64,000 nt of DNA from Deroplatys truncata (lineage: Eukaryota > Arthropoda > Insecta > Mantodea > Mantidae). Positions within the stretch are counted from its first letter, which is position 1; every line of letters begins with the position of its first letter. The stretch is from contig CM060990.1 in NCBI GenBank assembly GCA_030765065.1, forward strand, positions 277,167,341 to 277,231,340. The letters run 5' to 3'. The notes beneath the pieces were generated by a model. The model worked only from the letters and a program-made list of their open reading frames with translations, made no database searches and was not told the origin of the DNA. Shown here piece after piece: positions 56,520-64,000 of the stretch. A program made the position numbers and the translations under genes.

Positions 56520-57085
56520 GTCCAGATGGCGCCGCGGTAATGCGTGCGACTCGCATTCGAGAGATCCCTAGTTCGCTTCCCGGCTACCGCCGAATCAGAC
56601 CGACGGTTTTTTTTTTTTCTCGAGAGTTTACCCGGGTCGTCAGGCGAATGCTGATATGATTTCTCTCAGCCCCCGAATGTCGTTCCATTCCTCATTTCAT
56701 CCATTCTTAACCCCGTTAGGTCCGTTTCAGGATTGGAAGTGTCGGTGATGGTATTCCGGTGCGGCGGGGCACAGAAAAAGGATTCTCTCTGTGGAACCTT
56801 ATCCGTCTCTCGGTCTTCGGCTGGTTGCCAGGGTATAAGGACCGCTTCTTGGGAGGCGTTGGACCCTCTGTTTGGGGTGGGGTCCCCGGTTTGCCTGCCC
56901 AACTGTCAGGGCGTCTCAATCTGGAAATTTTAGGAACTTTGCCATTGCTGTGCCGTCAATCCTGGTTCCGGCCGCTCGGTGTCCCTCACTTTGTCCCTTC
57001 TTCCCGGGAGCGCACCCGCGAGTGTCACAAGCACAATATCCTCATTCACTGGATCGGGGTCGAGTCCCCTCCGTTACACATTACA
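56520..57085 (+). mobile_element. SINE-B copy 3 (complete head)
   Basis: The best preserved head of the family: GATGGCGCCGCGGTAATGCG (A box), CGACTCGCATTCGAGAGATC, B-box-like TAGTTCGCTTCCCGG. Body: GTTTACCCGGGTCGTCAGGC, CGTTTCAGGATTGGAAGTGT, GCGTTGGACCCTCTGTTTGG and the end CGGGGTCGAGTCCCCTCCG. About 570 bp. No clear target duplication. Frames inside it are not genes. Confidence 0.85.
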
Positions 57086-58080
57086 TTCTAGACCAGAGAA
57101 GAGAAGCCTTTTAAGAATTCAGAACGTGAATCGCAATACAAAGCCTTTTTTGGGGGGGCATCTTCAGATTTGTAACTTGAAAGCAATTTAGTTTTCAGAA
57201 TAGAGTGCTATCAAATGAACCAATTGCAACAAAAGCACATCAACCTATCTGCATTAACACTTCGGGTCACTATTTTGAAAATTTAGCTTATATGTTGTCT
57301 TAAACGAATAAAACAGCTATATAGAAACTGCATATTTTGCACTAAAGGTTGTTTCCTCGTATCTATTAACATTTTGCGTACAATACCTAAATCGGTGTTT
57401 TTACTCTACGTCCACTATATGACTGGCACGGTTTTTCTTCTTTTCACTTGTTAGTGTGCATATAAGGGGAATTATGTTTCAAATAAAACAATCTTTATTC
57501 GTTTTTCAGTAACAAACGCAAAATATATCTCATTTAGAAGAAAATTTAATGCTATACTTAATTGTTTCAAAACTACTTCAACAGTATGACATTAATATTA
57601 CTTTTGCTGCCATATTTTTAAAACATTACTTGAATATTATCAGAACTGAATGTGCCAAATGTATGGAACTACACACTTAGCGCTAAACGTTGTGATCAAT
57701 ATCTATGACAATTAAAAAGCAAAACGAACTTATATTCAAGGTAATAAATACCCTCGGAGCACGCGTAGGACGTTCTATTGGTGATAATTATGAAACTATT
57801 ATTATTAATATTATTATTAATTATTACTAGCAACAAACGTTAAAAAACAAGATATACATTATGCGAACCTTGTTTCTCAAGAAAATTACTGTATCTTAAA
57901 TTTGTGTAGCACCCGCATAAAGAGTGCAATATTTGATTTTTAAACAACATATTATGCAAAGAATATGTTCATTTATTTCGCTTGAATAGTTCCAGTAAAG
58001 AGAAAAGTATTTGGTTTCGTCTTCTTTCTTCTTAAAGTCAGGTCGCTGAATGCATACACAGAAGTAAATGTGACCTTTGA
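57086..58080. other. AT-rich part of the 5.8-kb insertion, no gene seen
   Basis: No coding frame, tandem repeat or SINE recognised. It lies between SINE-B copy 3 and the right TIR region. Confidence 0.4.
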
Positions 58081-58207
58081 AACGATACCGGCACGCTGGC
58101 TATAGCCAGGCATGACTAGTCAAGAAGAAATTTCTTCCCCCTCTTCCTCTACACCCCTTGGCCAATCGGAAAACATTTGAAGCCCACTGTGCCTGTACAA
58201 GATCTGC

Positions 58208-58880
58208 ATTTGTATTTTCTTCCATTGTTTTTAATTCTTCACCCTCTTTATCTGACTTTTTACAAATACCCTGTTTAGTATTAGTAAGTTTCAACTCAAT
58301 TTCAGTTATATTTTTATGAATATGACTTGACAATTTCTGTTCTAGCTGTTTACAACCTTTATTTACTTTTAAAATCTATATGTTTTTGAAGTGCTTTAGA
58401 AGATTGTTCTATTTTGATTTCTAACCTCTTGCTTTCAGCTTTGCTTTCTTTCATACAATTTTCTATTTGTTCAGCTAGATCATTTTGGATACTAGATAGC
58501 TCTCTATTAGTTTCAGTTAACTTGTTATTAAATTCTTTACTTAATTCTACTCTCAGCTCTGTACTAGTTTCTTTTAACTCTCCTCTCATTCCCTCTATCT
58601 TATTACTTTGTTCAGTTAACTTATTATTTAAGTCTGCATTACTTTCAATTATTGCTTTTAGAAGGCACATAATTTGTTGTGATAAAATTTTTGCTCTTGT
58701 ATCCTAGATGTGTGAGGTACAGTATCTCTTTCTATACCTAACTGTGAATTTACGGATAACTGTTCTTCTACATCTAACCTATTTCTTTCCTCTAGATCTG
58801 ATTCTAAATTTACATTGTAATCTGTAATGGCTGATCTATCCTCTCCTACTTCCATATTTTCATTGTTTTCTGTTTCCATT
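58208..58880 (-). pseudogene. Gypsy gag, N-terminal part (fossil)
   Basis: The minus strand begins METENNENMEVGEDRSAITD (start near 58879). A strongly predicted coiled coil follows (NKLTEQSNKIEGMRGELKET, EFNNKLTETNRELSSIQNDL, ESKRLEIKIEQSSKALQKHI), then TEIELKLTNTKQGI near the insertion. The Glu/Lys/Asn-rich coil is typical of some insect Gypsy gag proteins. Fossil; not one open frame. Confidence 0.7.
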
Positions 58881-59277
58881 TTATTTTTTATACTTTCTTT
58901 TGTTATATTTGGTTTAGAATTGCTCTATTTTAATTCACCACTTCTTAACAGCATGAAATTATCTTAATAACAATATATTTTCTTAACTATTTTGACAATT
59001 ATATGCGTATAAGGTATGGCATTTTCTGATCTTTTGTTCTGGCTGTTTTTAGTAAACCTTTTTATTCCGGTGCTCCCTCGTAGATTGTAGTTGAATTGTA
59101 GACTACGTGCCCGTACCCCTGAAAGAATTGTTGCTGTCTTTGGATGATTTGATGATTTTGAAGTTCTCTGAAGTGAAGTCTTGTAGTTTCGTCGATTCTG
59201 GTAGTTCTATGTAGTTTCGTCGATTCTGGTAGTCCTATGTGGTTCGCTGGTCTCTTCTTCCGTTCTCGCCTGTTCTG

Positions 59278-59295
59278 GCCCCACGTTGGGCGCTA
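59278..59295 (-). promoter_or_regulatory. Gypsy primer-binding site, tRNA-Lys
   Basis: The minus strand reads TAGCGCCCAACGTGGGGC, 17 of 18 bases complementary to the 3' end expected for insect tRNA-Lys (TGGCGCCCAACGTGGGGC). It lies three bases inside the 5' LTR. It fixes the element's orientation as minus. Confidence 0.88.
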
Positions 59296-59298
59296 ATT

Positions 59299-60197
59299 TG
59301 AGGAAGGTTGTTTCTGCCCCACGTATGGAAGCCAATTTGAGGTAGGAGTTGTATTGTATTTCGACTGTTGGGGAGCCGAACTTGAAGTAGTTGCAACCGC
59401 ACGTATGGTAAAAAGTTTCCGGTAGCCTTCTATCCCAATGTTTACGAATCAACTTTGTATTTTAATGGTTTTTTATAAATATTATATATATATATTTATA
59501 TTTGCCTCTGCTGCGTCAGTATTCATTTTTAGAGACATGAATATCTTAACAAGGTGTTGTGCGGCTGAAGAATGTAGGTTTGCACAGATTATAATTTTTA
59601 CTTCACTACATTTATTAATCCTTGACACGATTTAAATAACACTTCGCTGATATAGAGAGCTGTGAGATTATTTTTGTCTCACACTGGATACGTATTAAAC
59701 TCCTCGAGGACGCGTCTCGCATCCGGTTAGGAACGCTGTCTGCTAGAAACTGACTTCTGAATTTGTACAATTTGCCCTATTTCAGTTTATGATTGGCTAA
59801 TCCTACTCCAATAGAATACTTTCATTTAACTTAGGTTTTTTTCTGGTTGTTGATTGGCTATTTTATAAACTGTCTCAAAAATGACATTATTGTTTCCAAG
59901 AATTGCCAGTAGCATTATTAAACTTTCTAATTCATTATTGCCTCAAGGCTAGCTCATTGTTACCTCACTGTTAGCAACTTTTAATCTATTATTCTCACAG
60001 CTCCTACATTATAAATTACGTAATACATTCACATAACATTATTGAACATGTACATAATAATATAAACATTAATACAATGACTGTTACATACATTTTATAT
60101 ATTATGCTATACACATATTGCTTTAAGGCGGAATGTTATTGAATTTTATATTATATAATTTGACTGAAATCATTTAGGTGTTAAAAATACTGCCTCA
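59299..60197 (-). repeat. Gypsy 5' LTR (right in this window)
   Basis: Same start (TGAGGAAGGTTG) and end (CTGCCTCA) as the left LTR, followed by the target duplication ACTT. Scattered substitutions and small length differences from the other LTR indicate moderate age. Confidence 0.93.
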
Positions 60198-60201
60198 ACT
60201 T

Positions 60202-60690
60202 TAAAGGATCTAAATTCAGCACCTAATTACTGTAAAGAGCCCCATTTCTTTTGTCATCCACACAGTGTATATTTTGTGTACAATAACATTATATACAACG
60301 TAATAAACAGAGTAAACAGTGATAAAAATGTTTAGTGAACTCAAATCAATGTCAGCCGCATTATCAACAGTTCTGTTTCAAGCAACTAGTATGCTGCTTG
60401 CAGTTTATAAAATTATGTAATTTGCAATATAAATATGTAGTTGTAGTTTATAATGCTATTAAGCTATTACATACAACATTTTGAACTACATGAATGCTGT
60501 TTAAGATTATCTATTCAGATGCCCATTGGCCACCATTTTATGTTAAATTGCATTCTTCACATTGGTATAAGCCAAGAAACGCCAGAATTAAAATTCTGCA
60601 AACTCGATATCAGCCAGATGCAATAAACAGATAGGAATCAAAGGCGATAATATTGATATTTCATCTTATGGTTATGATATATAATATTGC
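60202..60690. other. Spacer, no gene seen
   Basis: AT-rich DNA between the Gypsy element and the hairpin beside the mariner fragment. Confidence 0.4.
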
Positions 60691-60730
60691 TAGTCGTCTG
60701 CTAGGCAGTCATATTACTAGCAGATGACTA
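60691..60730. repeat. 14-bp inverted repeat (hairpin)
   Basis: TAGTCGTCTGCTAG and CTAGCAGATGACTA form a 14-bp stem with one mismatch and a 12-base loop. It sits directly beside the left limit of the mariner fragment. It may be a chance or replication-derived hairpin. Confidence 0.7.
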
Positions 60731-60734
60731 CTAG

Positions 60735-61350
60735 ATGCTATGCCAAGTGCGGCAATAAAGAAACTAGATTTATGCTCTAGCACTTTATTGAAAGCAAATC
60801 AAACAGGGAAATGTTCTATTAAATGTATTCCCCTCCCCGGTCCGTACACAGTTCCATGCGAGTTTTCCACTATTGCGAGCAATGCTATATATCATATTGT
60901 GTTATGCTTTTCAACAATTGCGTCGCTTTTGCCTTCATTGAATGTACGACTCGAACCTGGTTCCCTTGATTGCGGACTTGACTTTTGGGAAGAGAAGAAA
61001 GTTGCACACTGCTAGACCTGGAATATACGGTGATTGTTCCATCACTGGAACGTTGCTTTTTGCCAAATAACTCTTAAGAGATAGCTCGTCATGAACTGGG
61101 ACATTGTCTTAGTGGAGGATCCATGAGGCTTCTTCCATACGTCTAGTCCTCTTCGTCGCACATCTTCACGGAGGCTCTTCAAAACATTTTTATAATGCAC
61201 CTTATTGACAGTCTGTCCTGCAGGCATCCAATCAATGTAGATAACTCTATCGGATATCGGGAAAAAAAGAAAACAAAAGAGTCATCATTACTTTGAATTT
61301 AGATTTTCTCATGCACGCTTTCTTGTTCCTGGAGGATTGGGAACTCTTCC
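60735..61350 (-). mobile_element. Mariner fragment (C-terminal half of transposase)
   Basis: Minus-strand motifs: SKFKVMMTLLFSFF near 61.3 kb, MPAGQTVNKVHYKNVLKSLR at 61.17-61.23 kb, SPYIPGLAVCNFLLFPKVKS near 60.98 kb and IKGTRFES near 60.95 kb. The HHDNAPAH block is present only in shifted form. No TIRs identified, so this is a truncated, decayed copy of a different mariner group from those at 34 and 42 kb. Several frame changes and stops. Confidence 0.78.
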
Positions 61351-61380
61351 AAAGCATGGACTGTCAGTAGTATGTATTTG

Positions 61381-61415
61381 TATGTTCTGCGATTAAATCT
61401 TGATCGCAGAACATA
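61381..61415. repeat. Perfect 13-bp hairpin
   Basis: TATGTTCTGCGAT (61381-61393) and ATCGCAGAACATA (61403-61415) are perfect inverted repeats with a 9-base loop. Part of the right half is repeated downstream in the 54-bp tandem unit. Confidence 0.8.
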
Positions 61416-61510
61416 TAATGTATCTAAACGCATTGGTGTGAAAGAGATGGGAAATGATCGTAGAACATACAATGTATTTAAACGTATGGGAGTGAAAGAG
61501 ATGATTGTAT
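61402..61510 (+). repeat. 54-bp tandem duplication
   Basis: GATCGCAGAACATATAATGT at 61402 recurs as GATCGTAGAACATACAATGT at 61456; both continue AT.TAAACG.AT..G.GTGAAAGAGATG. About 85% alike. Confidence 0.85.
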
Positions 61511-61699
61511 GGTGTGTAAGAGTAGTGGAAATGAGGATGATTAGGGATGATGTGTAACATGGTAGGGGATGTGGGTCACTTGTGTATTGGGGGTAACTGT
61601 GTAGGAGCACCAATGTGATAAAGCCGATAAGGGCGATAAAAAAGAATGATTGAAAACGAGTATCGAACTCTAACATCATCATCATCATTCCGGCTAGGC

Positions 61700-62260
61700 A
61701 TCATATGTGCGATATTCGCAGTAAAAGAGCCCCTTGGTAAAAACAGGGCTTCGAACCCCGAACCTAGGTGTGATATGTGTGTTATTCGCAGTAACGAACC
61801 CCTTGGTATAAAGCATATGAGTAACGAATCCTGGTATCGAACCTAGGAGTGATATGTGCGTTATTCGCAGTAACGAACCCCTTGGTATAAAGCATATGAG
61901 TAACGAACCCTGGTATCGAACCTAGGAGTGATATTGCGTTATTCGCAGTAACGAACCCCTTGGTATAAAACATATGAGTAACGCACCCTGGTATCGAACC
62001 TAGGACTGAAAGTATATGAGTAATGAACCCTGGTATCGAACCTAGGAGTGATATGTGCGTTATTCGCAGTAACGAACCCCTTGGTATAAAGAATATGAGC
62101 AATGAACCCTGGTGTCGAACCTAGGAGTGATATTCGCAGTAATGAACCCAAAATGATCGAACCCAGGTGTGATAGGTGCGATATTCGTAGTAACGAACCC
62201 CTTAGCATCGAACCCCAGGAGTAATGTGAATGATATTCCCGCCTAGCTGTGATATTACAG
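61700..62260 (+). repeat. 79-bp tandem repeat, about six units
   Basis: The unit reads GTGATATGTGCGTTATTCGC, AGTAACGAACCCCTTGGTAT, AAAGCATATGAGTAACGAAC, CCTGGTATCGAACCTAGGA. ATTCGCAGTAA recurs at 61714, 61784, 61863, 61941, 62062 and 62132; spacing is 78-79 in the regular part, with one 42-bp partial unit and shorter edge units. Minus-strand frames such as LGSIPGF repeats are artefacts. Confidence 0.92.
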
Positions 62261-62426
62261 TTAAGAACTCGAGGATCACATCCGCCTAGCTGAGTATAAA
62301 CGATCCAATATGAAGCAATCACATGCTTGTACCATCACATTGCTGCCAGCACAACACATCAGTGCATAGTCAGGGGTGGGGAGGTAGAGTATATTAGCTG
62401 TGAGGGATCGCCACACGCTTACAAAC

Positions 62427-62844
62427 ATGCTCGAGACGAGTAGCGAGATGGAGAGTGACAACGCAACATGGGATACACAGACCTTCGAGGAGATGCGTCA
62501 GCACTATCTCGAGAAACATATCGAGAAGTGTGATGGTGTGACACATCGCGTCATATGTACCGAGCCATCGAAGCATCGGGAGATAATGAGCTTCTTCAGC
62601 TGCTTCGAGCATTGCAACGTGAAACGTGAGGCCGAGTCAACACCCGAAGGTATCTCCCACCGCCCTCTGGGAAGACGAGACAGAAGGGTAAGTACAGTAA
62701 CCGCTGAATAAGGTAATAAAGTGGTATGTAAATGAACGTCAATCTAATAATGAAAGTATGTGTGTGTTACAGTGCGGACAAAGAGAAAAAGGAGGCGGTA
62801 ACAAAGAACAAGAGAAACAGACACAGGAGAAACAACAAGGATAA
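62427..62844 (+). CDS. Candidate small two-exon gene, unknown product
   Basis: Exon 1 runs from the first ATG (62427, MLETSSEMESDNATWDTQTF) for 87 codons to AGAAGG|GTAAGT (donor at 62688). Exon 2 starts after GTGTTACAG (acceptor AG 62771-62772) in the same phase and ends at TAA 62842-62844, giving about 110 residues. The protein is acidic at the start, has several Cys/His in the middle (EKCDGVTHRVICTEPSKHRE, FFSCFEHC) that could bind zinc, and a basic then Lys/Glu/Gln-rich tail. No family recognised. It lies between the 79-bp repeats and virus-like sequences on +, so it may be an accessory gene of that element rather than a host gene. Confidence 0.4.
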
Positions 62845-63009
62845 GCAGCTTGTCGTCATCTTCCTCGATCCCCTACTACCACCACAAGCTCCAGCAGCAG
62901 CAACCCCAGCAGCAACCAAGAATGAGTGAACTATGCATATTCGATAGAGATACCTCCATAACCCCGTATACGTGTGAACACAGGACTGCATCACCAATCA
63001 CCTGTTTTA

Positions 63010-63406
63010 TACATTACAACTGACAATGGAAAATATGTGTATATAACGCTAAAGGACTGGAAAATAATAAGGCTAAACGTACCAGTGATTGTAAAATATC
63101 TCAAAGAGGAGGTGTACATACCATCAGTGGAATATTGCGAAAACATAATATATGCTTACAATTTATTAATACATATGACCGATAGGGAATATATAAGAAT
63201 AGAAATAATTGTTTAAATGAAAACGTAATAGAACTGAATTGGGATGCAATACGAGGACTTGAAAGATACTCATCACACATTGAAAAGTATCTTCAACAAC
63301 TCCAAGATGTTCACACGTCACTAAATTCCTATTGTATATCAAGTAGAAGGATAAGGGAGAGGGTAGTGGAGATGTATGGGGAAAAGTGCAATAAAAACAC
63401 TGTATA
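63010..63406 (+). pseudogene. Coding-like tract of probable virus-like origin
   Basis: Plus-strand sequence with good coding character: YVYITLKDWKIIRLNVPVIV at the 5' side and IRGLERYSSHIEKYLQQLQD at the 3' side, then an AATAAA at 63391-63396. Small proteins of this style accompany polymerase and capsid-like genes in insect virus-like elements, but the match is from memory and weak. It is not a single open frame (about one break). Confidence 0.4.
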
Positions 63407-63520
63407 AAGTATGAAATTTCGTTTTATTTATTCATATTATAGCCTGTACGACATGTGATAAAGGTTTGTAGGTGAATAGCTTATCATGGATAATCAAACA
63501 AAACACTGATGTTCGACGTA

Positions 63521-64000
63521 CTATATTCTCGAGGTTTGTACATCCAGACGTATGTTGACAGCGCCGTTCACGACCTCTTCAGGCTGATGGGAGCAGTCGA
63601 TGATGAAAAGCGGTGCGGAGGTAAGTAAATCATCCCTCCTCAATAGCGGGTAATTATCCTTTCCACAATATGCACTTTGGAATCTAGAGCACAGTTCATA
63701 CAGAAAGGCAATCTTCGAGTTGTCAAAATCTAAATTCATGTCATGGTAGGGATAGCGTTCACTGTTGATGTATTGCTTCATATTAGCAATGTTACAGTGA
63801 TCGTAAAGTGAGCAATCAGAATTGGAATTATTCAGACGGTTAGTTTGCATTCCAACGATGACATAACGTGGCTTCTCAAGCTTCGAGGTAGTGGAAACAT
63901 TCCAAGTGAAGGCTTTAGTCTGTGGTACTGCAGGCTATACATGTAGCTCCCATGTTCTAAACGTGACATGCAGTGCTGGATCGGACTTGACCAATTTAAG
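63521..64000 (-). pseudogene. Capsid-like protein, C-terminal part (virus-like fossil)
   Basis: The minus strand enters from the right edge and reads KLEKPRYVIVGMQTNRLNNS, YINSERYPYHDMNLDFDNSK, FLYELCSRFQSAYCGKDNYP and PLFIIDCSHQPEEVVNGAVN, ending after DVQTSRI. The phrases KPRYVIVG.QT.R, N.ERYPY..MNLDF and APL.IIDCS are, to my recollection, conserved in capsid-like proteins of insect Polinton/adintovirus-type elements and their annotated relatives. The visible part is largely open with perhaps one break. The N-terminal part is outside the window. Confidence 0.6.

Larger units (their letters stand above)
52384..58200. mobile_element. 5.8-kb TIR-bounded insertion in Gypsy gag, no transposase
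   Basis: The left end reads TTGTACAGACGGCTCCAAAT; the right end, reverse-complemented, reads TTGTACAGGCACAGTGGGCT then TCAAATGTTTTCC. Similarity continues for about 60 bases with gaps (shared CAAATGTTTTCC and GGGGTGT). Flanking 7-mers AATCTGC (52377-52383) and GATCTGC (58201-58207) look like a 7-bp target duplication with one change. The gag coding continues on both sides. The interior holds a 120-bp satellite, microsatellites, two SINE-B copies and repeated modules, but no transposase. The family is unknown. Confidence 0.65.
46038..60197 (-). mobile_element. Ty3/Gypsy LTR retrotransposon, fossil, 14.2 kb with insert
   Basis: Two direct LTRs (908 and 899 bp, TG...CA) bracket a minus-strand gag-pol. 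The 4-bp target duplication ACTT (46034-46037 and 60198-60201) is intact. A primer-binding site for tRNA-Lys lies just inside the 5' LTR. The order on the minus strand is gag, protease, reverse transcriptase, RNase H, integrase, which defines the Ty3/Gypsy class; no envelope was seen. Without the 5.8-kb insertion in gag it is about 8.3 kb, a normal size. The LTRs look about 90-95% alike, so it is middle-aged. It is broken, with perhaps ten or more breaks in gag-pol. Confidence 0.93.

Noticed and set aside
54556-57191. Several overlapping frames of 60-124 codons on both strands
   Set aside because: They fall inside GC-richer SINE-B copies and lack coding features.
61700-62260. CRISPR-like array
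   Set aside because: The repeats are contiguous 79-bp tandem units without unique spacers, in an insect genome.
61782-62322. Overlapping frames with repeated LLGSIPGF motifs, resembling a repeat protein
   Set aside because: They are produced by the 79-bp tandem DNA repeat. The unit is not a multiple of three over the array, and the frames change with each irregular unit.

Overview
The window looks like nuclear DNA of an insect with a large, repeat-rich genome. The evidence is an intron-bearing RECK-type gene, insect-type mariner, hAT, Tigger, Harbinger and Penelope elements, a Ty3/Gypsy element with an insect tRNA-Lys primer site, tRNA-headed SINEs and AT-rich spacers. A polyneopteran insect such as a cockroach, termite, stick insect or orthopteran is my guess from repeat density only. 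There is one confident host gene fragment; almost everything else is transposon, virus-like fossil, satellite or old spacer.

Layout. 1-1.5 kb: intron and terminal exon of a RECK homologue (+). 2.1-3.4 kb: degraded PIF/Harbinger element with TIRs and TAT target duplication. 3.6-6.4 kb: mariner (-) carrying a nested Tigger (+). 6.4-11.8 kb: Penelope-like retroelement (-), interrupted by a 5'-truncated LINE tail and by a complete but decayed hAT (+). 11.8-17.7 kb: AT-rich spacer with few recognisable elements. 17.75-18.8 kb: truncated hAT. 18.94-31.28 kb: a giant, almost spacerless inverted repeat whose arms are roughly 84% alike over a stretch compared by eye; the left arm carries a private mariner and the right arm carries private insertions. 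31.3-33 kb: two blocks of tandem repeats. 33.4-38.1 kb: fossil protein-primed family B DNA polymerase (-) of Polinton/adintovirus type, split by a relatively young mariner. 38-46 kb: GT-rich tract, short tandem duplications, SINEs and another mariner. 46.04-60.20 kb: Ty3/Gypsy element (-) with both LTRs and ACTT target duplication; its gag carries a 5.8 kb TIR-bounded insertion that holds a satellite, microsatellites, SINEs and repeated modules. 60.7-61.35 kb: mariner fragment. 61.7-64 kb: 79-bp tandem repeats, a candidate small spliced gene, a coding-like tract and a capsid-like fossil that runs off the window end.

How it fits together. The DNA records successive insertions rather than a working pathway. 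Relative ages follow from nesting: PLE before LINE and hAT; mariner before Tigger; polymerase fossil before the 34-kb mariner; Gypsy before its 5.8-kb insert, which came before at least one SINE. The polymerase fossil and the capsid-like fossil lie on the same strand about 26 kb apart. Most of the DNA between them is later insertion, so they could be parts of one large virus-like element, though this is unproven. All identifications come from reading translations and motifs by eye; no database search was run.
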